From NCBI RefSeq assembly GCF_000259275.1, contig NC_017735.1:1-64000 (forward strand): 64,000 nucleotides of DNA, read 5' to 3'. Below, one piece after another: positions 19,924-30,046 of the stretch. Origin of the DNA: Helicobacter cetorum MIT 99-5656 (GTDB lineage Bacteria > Campylobacterota > Campylobacteria > Campylobacterales > Helicobacteraceae). The position numbers and the translations under genes were made by a program. The stretch's first letter is position 1. Each line of letters opens with the position of its first letter. The notes beneath the pieces were generated by a model. It was not told the DNA's origin, did not search any database, and was given only the letters and a program-made list of their open reading frames with translations.

Positions 19924-20033
19924 GCAAGACTCAGTGGGTTTTCATAGAATGCACAGGGGCTTTTCTTCATTTCATGCACCTTGCTGGAGCAACCTAACAA
20001 CACAAGCCCAAGAATAACAAAAAAAATTTTCAT
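19920..20033 (-). CDS. comB7: ComB7 lipoprotein
   Basis: This gene encodes only 37 residues and is easily missed. The protein starts MKIFFVILGLVLLGCSSK, a lipoprotein signal with lipobox LLGC, and continues KVHEMKKSPCAFYENPLSLA. The second Cys (KSPC) is probably the one that stabilises ComB9, as in VirB7-VirB9. The size and sequence closely match H. pylori ComB7. The stop overlaps the comB8 ATG. The ATG at 20031-20033 follows GAGATTTTA. Confidence 0.92.
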   Translation of the reverse strand: MKIFFVILGLVLLGCSSKVHEMKKSPCAFYENPLSLA

Positions 20034-20048
20034 TAAAATCTCGTTTAT

Positions 20049-21098
20049 TTAAATTTCATTTTGTGGCTTTATTGTATCCTTTTTAACCTTTTTTTGCTTG
20101 AAATTGGGAATTTTTACATCTAATGGAGTGGTTTCTACCTTGAAGATGGGGGAATGCGTAGGGCTTATTTGTTCCTTGCTCTCAGTTGTTGAGTGAGAAA
20201 CATTTGATTGCGTGGTTATGTATCGCAACGAATTAAGGGCGTTTTGATTGAGATTGGTGCCTAAATTGGTGGCGAGTTTGTAAGTTTCTTTAAGGCTGTT
20301 TTGTGTTCTAAAAAGGGCGTTAATGAAAAAAGGCACGCCTATAATTAATGCACAGCACAAAAATAACGCCACCACTAATAAAAGGCTTAAGTCTTGTTGT
20401 TCTTGCATATGAGCTTTGATTAAAGCCTGAGTAACTGACACATTCAAAAACCCCACCACTAACAAAAAAGGCTTGTAAAATCCAAGGGCTAGGCATTTTT
20501 TAAGACACATAATTAAAACGCTTCGCCACGATTTGAAAAACCCAAAGGCTAAAAGTAATACCCCTAAAGAACACCACACATGCACTTCTAAATAAACTAA
20601 GATAATGATTGCAAACAGCACGCTTAAAAAAAGAGCTTGTAAAACGCTTAAGATGAGCCAAACACCCACTTCTTTATGGCTCAAATCACTGATAAAACTA
20701 AGAGCATAAAAACCATGATTGAAGATAAAATCTATTGAAAGCGTGTAATCTGAAAAAGTTGCCAAGCTCTGAGTTAGGGCTTGTGTGAGCATGTTAGGTA
20801 GAATAAAAATGGCATTTTGAAAAAATTCATAAAAGTGCATGGGGTTTTTTAAAGCGTAGTTAAAGAGTGCAAAAAATCCTACAAACAACAACGCTTCTAA
20901 GAGCGTGCTAGAGCTGAATAAGTTCTGTTCTTTTAAGCTTTTATAAGCAAAAAGCATGAATGCCAAAGCGACCACGCTATTAAAAACAAATTGTGCATGT
21001 AAAGTGTAGAGAAAAAATTCAGCAAAACGCCCTAAAATCGCTGTAAGCGGTGTGATAAACCAAGAAAGGATAATCTCATAAGCATTGTTTTTCATCAA
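20049..21098 (-). CDS. comB6: ComB6, VirB6/TrbL-like membrane protein
   Basis: This 349-residue polytopic inner membrane protein is probably the VirB6-type channel part of the ComB DNA-uptake system. Six or more hydrophobic segments are visible, including FVFNSVVALAFMLFAYKSL, LFVGFFALFNYAL, LILSVLQALFLSVLFAIIIL, and LLLVVALFLCCALIIGVPFF near residue 245. They are followed by a polar tail ending PNFKQKKVKKDT. It lies 15 bp upstream of comB7 and overlaps the PDZ-protein gene by 4 bp. The assignment rests on topology and position, not on a clear motif. Confidence 0.8.
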   Translation of the reverse strand: MMKNNAYEIILSWFITPLTAILGRFAEFFLYTLHAQFVFNSVVALAFMLFAYKSLKEQNLFSSSTLLEALLFVGFFALFNYALKNPMHFYEFFQNAIFILPNMLTQALTQSLATFSDYTLSIDFIFNHGFYALSFISDLSHKEVGVWLILSVLQALFLSVLFAIIILVYLEVHVWCSLGVLLLAFGFFKSWRSVLIMCLKKCLALGFYKPFLLVVGFLNVSVTQALIKAHMQEQQDLSLLLVVALFLCCALIIGVPFFINALFRTQNSLKETYKLATNLGTNLNQNALNSLRYITTQSNVSHSTTESKEQISPTHSPIFKVETTPLDVKIPNFKQKKVKKDTIKPQNEI

Positions 21099-22093
21099 CG
21101 GATTTTAATGTAAAATTCAAAGCCTTTACGCATAATCAATAATTCAATTTTAGGTGAGCTAAACGCCCTTCTTAAAGCCTTTTGATTAAACGCCACATCT
21201 TTACGATTCACCCATAAAATCCTGTCGCCAAGCCTTAAGACATTCAAGCCTTTGGGTAAATTATTGCCGATTTTAGTGATAGTAAAATGCTTGTCTAAGA
21301 CAACGCCATAACGCTCCAAAAAAGTATCCTTGAGCAAAAACCCCCCATAACGCTTATTGACTTTGATTACAACTTCTTTGACTTTATGGTTTCGCTTGAT
21401 TTTCACTTTCGCAAGGCTTTGGTATTTGAGATGGCTCACCACCCATTCAAATTGAGCGAGCGAATGGAGTTTGTGGTCGTTAATAGATAGGATTTCATCA
21501 TTTTTTAAAAAAGGATTTTTAGGAAAAAAGGGGTCAAATTGCTCCACGATTAAACGCTTGCTTTTTTCATCTAAACGCACCCCTATATCGCCATAATAAG
21601 GCTCTTTTTGATTCAAAAACCGCCTGATAAACTTCGCTTCAATAAAGCCATTCCCCCCTACGCCTAAACCTAACATTTGATAGCAAATATTACTAATCAC
21701 ACCATTTTTTTGAGTTTTTTGTGAGATTTGAGCGTAGTGGCTATAGCCTTGTTGTTTGAAAAGCAATTGTGTTTGTAAGGCGTGAGTAGCCCCCACACTA
21801 GCCATAGGCCTTATTAGGGCATTTTTATCTAAATCTCTTAATTCATAAGCATACTTACTTGGGGTGCTTTGTAATAAATATAACCCTATAAAAGGGTCAG
21901 ATTTAATCACTTTAGCATGCGTAGGATAAGTTGTAGAATAGTATAAATACACGCCCTTAGGCAATTCTTTTAAGGCCACGCCCCCATTTTTAAGGCTGGC
22001 TTCTTTAAAAAAGGCTTGACAATGCTTAAAATCATAAGCCCCTAAGCCATTAAAAAAAACAATAAGAGCGATTAAAACTTTGTGAAACATCAC
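21095..22093 (-). CDS. Exported PDZ-domain protein
   Basis: The 332-residue protein has an N-terminal signal (MFHKVLIALIVFFNGLGAYDF). A PDZ-like fold is seen around residues 180-235, with LDEKSKRLIVEQFDPFFP and KNPFLKNDEILSINDHKL. A second is near the end: ITKIGNNLPKGLNVLRLGDR. No protease catalytic motif is seen, so it is likely a scaffold or substrate-binding protein. It lies between ybaB and comB6 with 4-bp overlaps on both sides. The H. pylori equivalent, HP0036 by my recall, is annotated hypothetical. Its place directly before comB6 makes a role in envelope or competence assembly possible but untested. Confidence 0.7.
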   Translation of the reverse strand: MMFHKVLIALIVFFNGLGAYDFKHCQAFFKEASLKNGGVALKELPKGVYLYYSTTYPTHAKVIKSDPFIGLYLLQSTPSKYAYELRDLDKNALIRPMASVGATHALQTQLLFKQQGYSHYAQISQKTQKNGVISNICYQMLGLGVGGNGFIEAKFIRRFLNQKEPYYGDIGVRLDEKSKRLIVEQFDPFFPKNPFLKNDEILSINDHKLHSLAQFEWVVSHLKYQSLAKVKIKRNHKVKEVVIKVNKRYGGFLLKDTFLERYGVVLDKHFTITKIGNNLPKGLNVLRLGDRILWVNRKDVAFNQKALRRAFSSPKIELLIMRKGFEFYIKIR

Positions 22094-22383
22094 AATTTGC
22101 TAAAATTCCCTAGCATGTTAAAGGCTAAGTTTTTTCTGTTTTCTTCTATGTTTTTATACCCGTCATTTAAAGCACTCATTAGATAAATTTGCATAGCTTC
22201 CTTATCTTCTAATAAGCTATCATCAATTTGCAAATCCACTAATTCCCCCACACCATTAAAACTCACGCTCACCATTCCGCCACCGCTTTTTGAAGTATAA
22301 ATGGTGTCTTTACTCTTTTCTTCTAATTGGCTAAACTCTTTTTTAACCCCATCTAGTAACCCACTCAATTGACTAAAATCCAT
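22090..22383 (-). CDS. YbaB/EbfC nucleoid-associated protein
   Basis: The 97-residue protein has the YbaB pattern: FSQLSGLLDGVKKEFSQLEE near the start, then KSGGGMVSVSFNGVGELVDL near residue 32, DDSLLEDKEAMQIYLMSAL near 58, and a helical end. YbaB-family dimers bind DNA and may bridge it. Here it lies between panD, 2 bp away, and the PDZ protein gene, with a 4-bp overlap. It is not beside dnaX-recR as in many bacteria; that unlinked position is also the one in H. pylori. Confidence 0.85.
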   Translation of the reverse strand: MDFSQLSGLLDGVKKEFSQLEEKSKDTIYTSKSGGGMVSVSFNGVGELVDLQIDDSLLEDKEAMQIYLMSALNDGYKNIEENRKNLAFNMLGNFSKL

Positions 22384-22385
22384 GC

Positions 22386-22742
22386 TTATTCCTTATTCTC
22401 TAAAATTTCATTATTTTCATTCACCAGCACAATACTTGGCTTATGCGCATTAATTTCATCTTCACTCATGCTCGCATAAGCTATAATGATAATCACATCA
22501 CCTATGGCCACCTTTCTAGCCGCCGCCCCATTGACACAAATTTCGCCTTTCTTTTTCCCTAAAATCACATAGGTGCTGAAGCGTTCGCCATTATTGACAT
22601 TCACAATTTCTACTTTCATGCCCTCTTTGAGTTTTGCAAGCTTGGCTAGGTTCTCATCTATGGTGATTGAACCTACATAATTGAGATTTGCATCTGTAAT
22701 TCTAGCCCTATGGATTTTGCTATAAAGCATTTCAAAAGTCAT
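22386..22742 (-). CDS. panD: Aspartate 1-decarboxylase proenzyme
   Basis: The enzyme makes beta-alanine from aspartate for pantothenate. The proenzyme self-cleaves at the Gly-Ser pair in [10 protein letters not shown] near residue 24 to create the pyruvoyl group. The rest is typical: [18 protein letters not shown] near 42 and [13 protein letters not shown] near 66. Length is 118, normal. It overlaps clpA by 11 bp. Its product is used by PanC, encoded 18 kb away. Confidence 0.95.
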   Translation of the reverse strand: MTFEMLYSKIHRARITDANLNYVGSITIDENLAKLAKLKEGMKVEIVNVNNGERFSTYVILGKKKGEICVNGAAARKVAIGDVIIIIAYASMSEDEINAHKPSIVLVNENNEILENKE

Positions 22743-24945
22743 TTTCTTTCACCTTTTGTGTGTGTTTGATTTCTTTTAAAATCAATTGATTTTTTTCTAG
22801 TAAGCAAGCGATTTTACAAGGTTTTTTAAATGATTGTAAGAGTAGTATATCGCTTAGCTTCGTTTTGATTTCATTATGAATGATTTTTTTAATTTCTCTA
22901 GCCCCTAAAGTCGTTTGATAGCTCTTTTGTGCGATAAATTTCAAAACTTCTTTATGAAACTTTAAGACTATGTTTTGCTCTAGCACTAGGGCTTTTAATT
23001 TTTGTAATTCCACCAAAACAATTTGTTCAAAATCCTGTAAACTAAGCGGATTAAATGGCACAATCGCATCAATTCTAGAGCGTAATTCTGGGGTTAGAAA
23101 CTCTTTAATCGCTCTATCATATTTTGTGTTTTTAATGCTGAAAAATCCTAGCGTATCTTTATCTTGACTCCCAATATTTGAAGTCATAATTAAAACAACA
23201 TGCTTAAAACTCGCCTTATTGCCTAAATTATCGCTCAAAGTGGCATTATCCATAACTTGCAACAACAAATCATACACATCAGCGTGAGCTTTTTCTATTT
23301 CATCTAAAAGCAGCAAGCAATGGGGGTGCTTTTTAATCGCATTGACTAATAACCCCCCTTGCTCAAAGCCTACATAACCATTAGGACTTCCAATAAATTT
23401 CGCTACGCTATGGGCTTCTTTGTATTCGCTCATATCAAAGCGTTCAAAATGCAAATTCAAATTCAAGGCTAATTCTTTAGCTAACTCTGTTTTTCCCACC
23501 CCACTAGGCCCAACAAACAAAAAGCTCCCTATAGGCTTATCTTTTGAAGAAAGTCCGCAAAACTGGATTTTAATCGCATTACTAATGGTTTCAACAGCCT
23601 TTGTTTGAGCGAAAATCTTGTTATTAAGCGATTTTTCCAAATTCCTTAAAAGGGCTTTCTTATCATTACTCAAACGGATTTTAGGAATTTTGAGCTTTAA
23701 GGCGAGTGTCTCTTGCACATCATCAACGCCGATTTTTTTACCTTTTTTAGAACTAATTTTTTTTCTCGCTCCCACTTCATCTAATAAATCAATCGCTTTA
23801 TCTGGCAAAAATTTATCATGCATATAATGGCTTGTTAAATCAATACAGGCTAAAAGAGCGTTTTCATCATAACGCACTTGATGATGAGCTTCATAAAGGG
23901 GGACTATTTGCTTTAAAATAGAATAGCACACTTCTTTAGAAGGCTCTTCCACATTCACTACAGAAAAACGCCTGCTAAAGGCCTTGTCTTTTTCAAACAC
24001 ATTGCGGTATTCTTCAAAAGTGGTAGCCCCCATGCATTTCAAGCTCCCATCAGTTAAAACCGGCTTTAAAATATTAGCCGCATCTAAGCTCCCCGCACTA
24101 CTGCTTCCTGCACCTAAAATCGTATGGATTTCATCAATAAATAAAATAGTATTAGGGTTTTTTTTCGTTTCTTTAAGCACTTTTTTCAAGCGTTTTTCAA
24201 AATCCCCCCTATATTTTGCTCCAGCAACCATTAAGGCCAAATCTAAAGAATAAATCTCATAGTCCTGCAAGAAACTTGGCACCTGTTTTTGAGCGATTTT
24301 TAAAGCCAGAGCTTCAGCAATGGCGGTTTTTCCCACACCCGCTTCGCCGATTAAGAGTGGATTATTCTTTTTTCTGCGCCCCAAAATTTCTATCACCCTT
24401 AGAATTTCTTCTTCTCTACCAATCACTGGGTCTAGGGCATTATCCTTCGCTAGGGTGCTTAAATTTTTAGCGTATTTCTTTAAGGCATCACTTTTTTTTG
24501 AGACCGGCTCTTCTTGATTTAAATCAAATAACCCCGAATTTTTAACCAAATACAAACGAGTGATTCCAAAACTATCCATAAGCTTTGAAGCGTAGCAATC
24601 TTTCTCTTCTAGCATTAAAACAAGCAATTCTTCAACGCCCACACTTTTTAAATCATTTGTAGCTGTATGCATTTTTTGAAACACTTCTACTAGCACAAAA
24701 CTTCTGTCTGGAACTTTAGCCAAGTCATTTTTTAAAGGGACATATTGCAGTAAGTAATCTTTAAGGATTTGCCCCATTTTGTAGTAGTCGTTTTCTTCTA
24801 AAGCATTAAAAATCCTTGCCCCACTCTCATGTTCTAAAACGGCTAGTAGCACATGCTCTGTGGTGCAAAGGGCATGGTTAAAATCTAGTGCCAAACTCAA
24901 GGCCTGGGCAATAACTTCATTCAAATCTTTATTGAAATTATCCAT
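22732..24945 (-). CDS. clpA: ATP-dependent Clp protease ATP-binding subunit ClpA
   Basis: This AAA+ unfoldase feeds ClpP. Length is 737 residues with the expected layout. It has an N-domain with two Clp-N repeats, a first AAA+ module with Walker [17 protein letters not shown] near residue 197 and Walker [14 protein letters not shown] near 270, and a second module with [18 protein letters not shown] near 465, [10 protein letters not shown] near 530 and IMTSNIGSQ. The C-terminal region is a D2-small domain. clpS lies directly upstream, with its stop sharing a base with the clpA ATG, which fits adaptor-unfoldase pairing. Confidence 0.95.
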   Translation of the reverse strand: MDNFNKDLNEVIAQALSLALDFNHALCTTEHVLLAVLEHESGARIFNALEENDYYKMGQILKDYLLQYVPLKNDLAKVPDRSFVLVEVFQKMHTATNDLKSVGVEELLVLMLEEKDCYASKLMDSFGITRLYLVKNSGLFDLNQEEPVSKKSDALKKYAKNLSTLAKDNALDPVIGREEEILRVIEILGRRKKNNPLLIGEAGVGKTAIAEALALKIAQKQVPSFLQDYEIYSLDLALMVAGAKYRGDFEKRLKKVLKETKKNPNTILFIDEIHTILGAGSSSAGSLDAANILKPVLTDGSLKCMGATTFEEYRNVFEKDKAFSRRFSVVNVEEPSKEVCYSILKQIVPLYEAHHQVRYDENALLACIDLTSHYMHDKFLPDKAIDLLDEVGARKKISSKKGKKIGVDDVQETLALKLKIPKIRLSNDKKALLRNLEKSLNNKIFAQTKAVETISNAIKIQFCGLSSKDKPIGSFLFVGPSGVGKTELAKELALNLNLHFERFDMSEYKEAHSVAKFIGSPNGYVGFEQGGLLVNAIKKHPHCLLLLDEIEKAHADVYDLLLQVMDNATLSDNLGNKASFKHVVLIMTSNIGSQDKDTLGFFSIKNTKYDRAIKEFLTPELRSRIDAIVPFNPLSLQDFEQIVLVELQKLKALVLEQNIVLKFHKEVLKFIAQKSYQTTLGAREIKKIIHNEIKTKLSDILLLQSFKKPCKIACLLEKNQLILKEIKHTQKVKENDF

Positions 24946-25214
24946 TATTTTATCTCTTCTACAACTAATTTTAAAGGAAAGTTTAACGCTCTAGCCTTTT
25001 CTTTCACGCATTCTGCCTTATACACAGCAATATCATAAGGATAAATACCACAAACCCCTTCGCCATCATGATGGACACTTAGCATGATATTTTGAGCTTC
25101 TTCTAAAGGCTTGTCAAAAAACTCTCTTAACACAGAGACCACAAAATCCATTGTGGTGGTAGAATCATTGAGCATGACAACCTGCGACATGGTGGGGGTA
25201 GGGATTTTATGCAT
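24945..25214 (-). CDS. clpS: ClpS adaptor protein
   Basis: ClpS delivers N-end rule substrates to ClpA. From ATG at 25212-25214 the protein has about 89 residues: IPTPTMSQVVMLNDSTTTMDF with the conserved V-x-L-x-ND loop, then FDKPLEEAQNIMLSVHHDGE with the conserved HHxGxG, then CGIYPYDIAVYKAE. The frame stays open upstream, with further ATGs at 25287-25289 and 25293-25295, and AGAGA lies before them. An N-terminally extended form is therefore possible. I prefer the short start because it matches the ClpS domain, and AGAAG precedes it by 8 bp. Confidence 0.85.
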   Translation of the reverse strand: MHKIPTPTMSQVVMLNDSTTTMDFVVSVLREFFDKPLEEAQNIMLSVHHDGEGVCGIYPYDIAVYKAECVKEKARALNFPLKLVVEEIK

Positions 25215-25305
25215 GGGGGCGACTTCTCTAGGATTTTCAAGGATAGGGATTAAAGACTCTAAAAATTCACAAACTTGTTTCAAATGCATGGGCATTCTCT
25301 GTGTT

Positions 25306-25719
25306 TTATTTAGCAACCATAATAGGAATGCTAGATTGCTCAATCAGGCGGTTTTGGTGTGAGCCAAACAGGCGGTATAGCAAATTAGATTCGCTCGCTC
25401 CAATTAGTAGTAAGTCATAATCCTTAGCCATGCCCAAAACCACATCAATAGAATCACCGCTTTTTAAAACGCTCTCGCATTCTATATTTTCTTTTTTAAA
25501 AGCGTCTTCAAACTCTTTTAACAAATCCTTAGCTCTTTCTTCTTCTAAAGCTTCGGTCGTGCCATAATCCATCATGCCGCTTTCACTATAGATAAACACT
25601 TCCATGCTCACATGCAACAAGGTAAAACGCACCGTTTTAAGCGAATGAGCTAATTTGATTGCAAACTTGATGGCGTTACGACATTCTAGTGTATCACTAA
25701 TTCCAAACAAAATATTCAT
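25306..25719 (-). CDS. Universal stress protein (UspA family)
   Basis: The 137-residue protein has the Usp fold: NILFGISDTLECRNAIKFAI at the start, FTLLHVSMEVFI near residue 32, and near the end LLLIGASESNLLYRLFGSHQ followed by SIPIMVAK. The nucleotide-binding loop G-2x-G-9x-G(S/T) is imperfect (GASESNLLYRLFGSHQN), so ATP binding is uncertain. It is the first gene of the long minus-strand run to fcl and lies divergent from bioD. Its role is probably general stress survival; no specific partner can be seen. Confidence 0.8.
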   Translation of the reverse strand: MNILFGISDTLECRNAIKFAIKLAHSLKTVRFTLLHVSMEVFIYSESGMMDYGTTEALEEERAKDLLKEFEDAFKKENIECESVLKSGDSIDVVLGMAKDYDLLLIGASESNLLYRLFGSHQNRLIEQSSIPIMVAK

Positions 25720-25815
25720 AAAAGACCAACCCTAAATGAAGTTTTAGCATTATAGCAAAATAACCCCACTAAAATTACGCTAACATTCAAGCCAAATTCA
25801 ATTAAAGGAAGTTTT

Positions 25816-26481
25816 ATGGCAACAACCCTATTTGTGAGTGCAACTAACACGAATGTGGGTAAAACCACTTGTGCAAGATTACTCGCTAAATATTGCAACA
25901 CTCAAAACATTAAAACGATTTTATTAAAACCCATTGAAACAGGCATAAACCCACTAGATAAATCAAGTGATGCACATTTGTTTTTACAAGATAACCATGC
26001 TCTAGACAAGTCTATGCAACTACAAGACATCTCATTTTATCGCTATATTAAAGCTTGTGCTCCGCTCATCGCTCAACAAGAAGAAAAGCCCAAAAAACCC
26101 ATTGAGCTAAACAAAATCAAAGATTTAGTAGAGCATTTTAAACAACGCTATGATTTAATCATTGTTGAAGGGGCTGGGGGGCTACTTGTGCCTATCACCT
26201 TAAAAGAAAGCATGCTAGATTTAGCCCTAAATTTAGAAGCCAAAATGCTTTTAATTAGCCATGATAATTTAGGAATGATAAATGACTGCTTATTAAATGA
26301 CTATCTTTTAAAATCTCAAAAATTAGATTATAAAATCGCTATCAATCTAAGAGAGAGTAACGCCACTACTTTTGAGAGCGTGAGCTTGCCCTATATTGAG
26401 CTTTTTAACAAGCACTCTAATAACCCTATTATGATTTTTCAAAAAAATCTAAAAGAATTAATGGATTTTGCCCTTAAATGA
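25816..26481 (+). CDS. bioD: Dethiobiotin synthetase
   Basis: The enzyme carboxylates 7,8-diaminononanoate to dethiobiotin using ATP. The 221 residues have the P-loop FVSATNTNVGKTTCARLLAK near residue 6, the substrate lysine region ILLKPIETG near 36, and VEGAGGLLVPI near 118. The start ATG follows AAAGGAAGTTTT, a strong ribosome binding site. It stands alone on the plus strand, divergent from usp. Its 3' end overlaps the convergent gene at 26458-26973 by 24 bp. Confidence 0.93.
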   Translation: MATTLFVSATNTNVGKTTCARLLAKYCNTQNIKTILLKPIETGINPLDKSSDAHLFLQDNHALDKSMQLQDISFYRYIKACAPLIAQQEEKPKKPIELNKIKDLVEHFKQRYDLIIVEGAGGLLVPITLKESMLDLALNLEAKMLLISHDNLGMINDCLLNDYLLKSQKLDYKIAINLRESNATTFESVSLPYIELFNKHSNNPIMIFQKNLKELMDFALK

Positions 26482-26973
26482 CGCACAAATAAAACGCACG
26501 CTTAAAATAAACCCCCCTAGCAACAACGCATATAAAATCCAACTAACAATAGGCTTTGAAACTCCGCTTATCTCTTCAAGAGGCTTTAAAGAAATCGCAT
26601 TAGGGAACATATCTAATAGATTAATACGCCACCCATAGTATTTCACTTCCACTTGCTGATTGATTAAGCTTTGAGCTAAAGCTGAAATATCAGCGGAATT
26701 GAATTTGAAATAAAAAGGAAAGCCAAAGCGAGTGTCTTCATTACGATACACTTTCACGCTTTTTTTATCCTTAGGGTCGTAAGTTTGTAGAAAATAGACA
26801 TCTCTAGTAAGGCTTTTTGACGCTTTATTAGGCATGCTCTTATCCATTCTTTTTACTTCCATGCCACTAATGATACCCACCCTGTAATGGGGCATACAAT
26901 AGCTTACGCTTGCCATAAGTGCTAAAAATATCAGAGTTAAGATAACTAAGACAATATTACGCACAATTCTCAC
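26458..26973 (-). CDS. Membrane protein of unknown function (HP0028-like)
   Basis: The 171-residue protein has an N-terminal hydrophobic segment (IVLVILTLIFLALMASVSYC), a periplasmic stretch of about 100 residues and a C-terminal segment (VSWILYALLLGGFILSVRF) ending with the charged tail KGKIH. The middle includes VYFLQTYDPKDKKSVKVYRN and DTRFGFPFYFKFNSADIS, with no motif I recognise. Both ends are membrane-bound with the middle probably outside. Position next to icd and bioD is the same in H. pylori, where the gene is also uncharacterised. It converges on bioD with overlapping ends. Confidence 0.7.
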   Translation of the reverse strand: MRIVRNIVLVILTLIFLALMASVSYCMPHYRVGIISGMEVKRMDKSMPNKASKSLTRDVYFLQTYDPKDKKSVKVYRNEDTRFGFPFYFKFNSADISALAQSLINQQVEVKYYGWRINLLDMFPNAISLKPLEEISGVSKPIVSWILYALLLGGFILSVRFICASFKGKIH

Positions 26974-27021
26974 TACAACTCCTTATTTAGCACGAGCTAA
27001 TAAAACCTTCCTAAAAACAAA

Positions 27022-28299
27022 TTACATGCATCCAATCATCACATCAGCAAACTCAGAACATTTAACTTCAGTCGCCCCCTCCATTAAGCGAGCAAAATCA
27101 TAAGTTACTTTCTTGCTCTTAATGGCTTTTTCCATAGAAGATACGATTAAATCAGCCGCTTCTACCCAACCCATATGCCTTAACATCATTTCAGCACTTA
27201 AAATGATAGAGCCCGGATTTACCTTATCAAGTCCGGTGTATTTGGGAGCAGTGCCATGCGTTGCTTCAAACATGCCCACCGTATCATTGAGATTAGCCCC
27301 AGGAGCAATGCCAATGCCCCCAACCATTGCAGCTAACGCATCAGAAATATAATCCCCATTCAAATTCATGGTAGCAATCACGCTGTATTCGCTAGGGCGT
27401 AATAAGATTTGTTGCAAGAACGCATCAGCAATCATATCTTTTATGACGATTTCTTTTCCGGTTTTGGGGTTTTTAATAGAGCACCATGGGCCTTTATCAA
27501 TAACTTTAGCACCAAATTCTTTTTGAGCTAGAGCATAACCCCATTTCATAAACGCCCCTTCAGTAAACTTCATAATATTACCCTTATGCACGAAAGTTAC
27601 GCTTGGTTTGTCATTATCAATCGCATATTCAATCGCTTTTCTCACCAATCTCTCTGTGCCTTCTTTACTAATGGGTTTGACACCTATACCGCTAGTTTCT
27701 GGGAATCTAATTTTAGTAACCTTTAATTCATCTTGTAAGAAATGAATGAGTTTTTTAGCTTCAGCACTACCTTCAGCCCACTCAACCCCTGCATAGATAT
27801 CTTCAGCATTTTCTCTAAAAATCACCATATCCACTTTGTTAGGCTCTTTTACAGGGCTTGGACTACCATACCACCTAACCGGTCTCAAACACACATATAA
27901 ATCCATTTTTTGACGCAACGCCACATTTAATGACCTAAACCCTTCTCCAATAGGCGTAGTCAAAGGCCCTTTAATAGCCACTTTATAATGATTAATCGCA
28001 TCAATAGTATCAGGGAGCAGCCATTGCTCTTCAGGGCTTAACTCTTTGTGGTCTTTGAATTTGTTATAGCATTTCTCGCCTACAAATACTTCATACCATG
28101 CGATTTTTTTTGCACCTTTATAAGCCTTTTCTACCGCTTTATCAACTACCTTAATCATCGCTGGGGTAATATCAGAACCAATGCCATCGCCCTCAATAAA
28201 AGGGATAATAGGGTTATTTGGCACATGCAATTTGCCATTTTCAATCGTAATTTCTTCGCCTTCTTTAGGTTTTTCTAAAAATTTAGGGTTGTAAGCCAT
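27022..28299 (-). CDS. icd: Isocitrate dehydrogenase (NADP-dependent)
   Basis: The enzyme oxidatively decarboxylates isocitrate to 2-oxoglutarate in the TCA cycle. The 425 residues show [16 protein letters not shown] near residue 30, [20 protein letters not shown] near 120 (with the phosphorylatable Ser and substrate Arg), the NADP loop [16 protein letters not shown] near 348, and [18 protein letters not shown]. It is divergent from gltA, the preceding enzyme of the pathway, across about 210 bp. Confidence 0.95.
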   Translation of the reverse strand: MAYNPKFLEKPKEGEEITIENGKLHVPNNPIIPFIEGDGIGSDITPAMIKVVDKAVEKAYKGAKKIAWYEVFVGEKCYNKFKDHKELSPEEQWLLPDTIDAINHYKVAIKGPLTTPIGEGFRSLNVALRQKMDLYVCLRPVRWYGSPSPVKEPNKVDMVIFRENAEDIYAGVEWAEGSAEAKKLIHFLQDELKVTKIRFPETSGIGVKPISKEGTERLVRKAIEYAIDNDKPSVTFVHKGNIMKFTEGAFMKWGYALAQKEFGAKVIDKGPWCSIKNPKTGKEIVIKDMIADAFLQQILLRPSEYSVIATMNLNGDYISDALAAMVGGIGIAPGANLNDTVGMFEATHGTAPKYTGLDKVNPGSIILSAEMMLRHMGWVEAADLIVSSMEKAIKSKKVTYDFARLMEGATEVKCSEFADVMIGCM

Positions 28300-28452
28300 T
28301 TTTAATCCTTTTTCTAAAAATTAGTAGATATACTAGCACAAAAACACTACACAACCCCTAACAAACCTTTTTTAATCTGTGTTTAAAAGTAGCGATTGAA
28401 AATAACTTGAAGAAACGAAATGTTTTTAAAAAAATCATTTAATTTTTTGGCT

Positions 28453-28458
28453 TATAAT
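28453..28458 (+). promoter_or_regulatory. -10 box for gltA
   Basis: A perfect TATAAT lies 52 bp before the gltA ATG, in the spacer to the divergent icd gene. The -35 region is AT-rich without a good match, as is usual in Helicobacter. Confidence 0.6.
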
Positions 28459-28510
28459 GTAGCGTTAGTTGATTGCAAAATTATCGTATATTCTACAAAA
28501 GGAAGTTTTA

Positions 28511-29791
28511 ATGTCTGTTACTCTAATCAATAATGAAAATAATGAACGCTATGAATTTGAAACTATTAAATGCACTCGTGGGCCAAAGGCGGTTGATTTT
28601 TCTAAGCTTTTTGAGACTACGGGGTTTTTTTCTTACGACCCGGGGTATTCTTCAACAGCTGGGTGTCAATCCACCATTAGCTACATTAATGGTAAAGAAG
28701 GCGAATTGTATTATAAAGGGCATAGAATACAAGATTTAGTCGCTAACTATAAATATGTAGATGTATGTAAACTACTACTCACAGGCGAATTACCCAAAGA
28801 TAAAGATGAGAGTTTAGAATTTGAATTAGAATTACGCCACAGAAGCTTTGTGCATGAGAGCTTACTCAATATGTTTAGCGCCTTTCCTAGCAACGCCCAC
28901 CCCATGGCAAAGCTTTCTAGTGGCGTGTCCATTTTATCCACTCTATACTCCACGCATCAAAACATGCATACTGAAGAAGATTATCAAACTATGGCTAGAA
29001 GAATCATAGCTAAGATTCCTACCTTAGCCGCCATTTGTTATCGTAATGAAGTGGGAGCTCCTATCATCTACCCTGATATTGCCCGCTCTTATGTAGAAAA
29101 CATTCTATTCATGCTTAGGGGTTATCCTTATAGCCGCTTGAAACACACTATTAAGGGCGAAACGGAAATCACGCCCTTAGAAGTAGAAGCCTTTGACAAG
29201 ATTCTAACCTTGCATGCTGACCATGGGCAAAACGCTTCTTCTACCACCGTAAGAAATGTCGCCAGCACCGGGGTGCATCCTTATGCGGCTATTAGTGCGG
29301 GTATTTCTGCTTTATGGGGGCATTTACACGGCGGAGCGAATGAAAAAGTATTATTGCAATTAGAAGAAATAGGCGATGTCAAAAATGTAGATAAGTATAT
29401 CGCAAGAGTGAAAGACAAGAACGACAGCTTCAAGCTCATGGGCTTTGGGCATAGGGTGTATAAGAGTTACGACCCAAGGGCTAAGATTTTAAAGGGCTTG
29501 AAAGATGAATTGCATAAAAAAGGCGTTAAAATGGACGAACGCTTAGGCGAAATCGCTTCTAAAGTAGAAGAAATTGCCTTAAAAGACGAGTATTTTATTG
29601 AGAGAAATCTCTACCCTAATGTAGACTTTTACTCAGGTACCATTCTCACGGCTTTAAAAATTCCGGTGCGTTTCTTTACGCCAGTGTTTGTCATCGGTCG
29701 CACAGTGGGTTGGTGCGCTCAACTCTTAGAACATGTCAAAAACCCCCAAGCTAGAATCACCCGCCCAAGACAAGTCTATGTAGGAAAGTAG
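28511..29791 (+). CDS. gltA: Citrate synthase
   Basis: The enzyme condenses oxaloacetate and acetyl-CoA to citrate. From ATG 28511 the protein has about 426 residues. The frame opens 14 codons earlier, but AAAGGAAGTTTTA precedes this ATG. Family signatures are YRGHRIQDL-like [10 protein letters not shown] near residue 65, the catalytic His in [10 protein letters not shown] and in [12 protein letters not shown], then [17 protein letters not shown], and the catalytic Asp in YPNVDFYSG. Length and order fit type II citrate synthases. Confidence 0.95.
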   Translation: MSVTLINNENNERYEFETIKCTRGPKAVDFSKLFETTGFFSYDPGYSSTAGCQSTISYINGKEGELYYKGHRIQDLVANYKYVDVCKLLLTGELPKDKDESLEFELELRHRSFVHESLLNMFSAFPSNAHPMAKLSSGVSILSTLYSTHQNMHTEEDYQTMARRIIAKIPTLAAICYRNEVGAPIIYPDIARSYVENILFMLRGYPYSRLKHTIKGETEITPLEVEAFDKILTLHADHGQNASSTTVRNVASTGVHPYAAISAGISALWGHLHGGANEKVLLQLEEIGDVKNVDKYIARVKDKNDSFKLMGFGHRVYKSYDPRAKILKGLKDELHKKGVKMDERLGEIASKVEEIALKDEYFIERNLYPNVDFYSGTILTALKIPVRFFTPVFVIGRTVGWCAQLLEHVKNPQARITRPRQVYVGK

Positions 29792-30046
29792 GTTTTGTAA
29801 GATGTTAAAAATTTTCACAAAAAATATTGTTAGCCACAAAAAGGGGTTTAATCTCCCTACACTCTTAATAACGCTTTAAGGGGGTTACACCCATTATGGT
29901 TATAAACAATATGTAATCATTCATGTCTCTTTGCTCAATTTGGGGAGCAAACGCCTTGAGCTGTCATTTTTCTTAACCTTTTGGCATGAGCTTTTAAAAA
30001 CTAAAAAGCCATTACAAGGTTTTTCAACTTTCATAAACCTACATCT
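29792..30046. other. Spacer after gltA
   Basis: No gene is seen. The first 100 bp contain short GC runs (AAAAAGGGG, AAGGGGGTTACACCC) that may belong to a gltA terminator. The shared 5' block of Bab-like gene 3 follows at 30047. Confidence 0.4.

Noticed and set aside
22970-24517. Several plus-strand open frames opposite clpA
   Set aside because: They are antisense shadows without ribosome binding sites or recognisable motifs.
26458-26481. Overlap of bioD and the convergent membrane protein gene as an antisense regulator
   Set aside because: The overlap is only 24 bp between stops, which is common in compact genomes.
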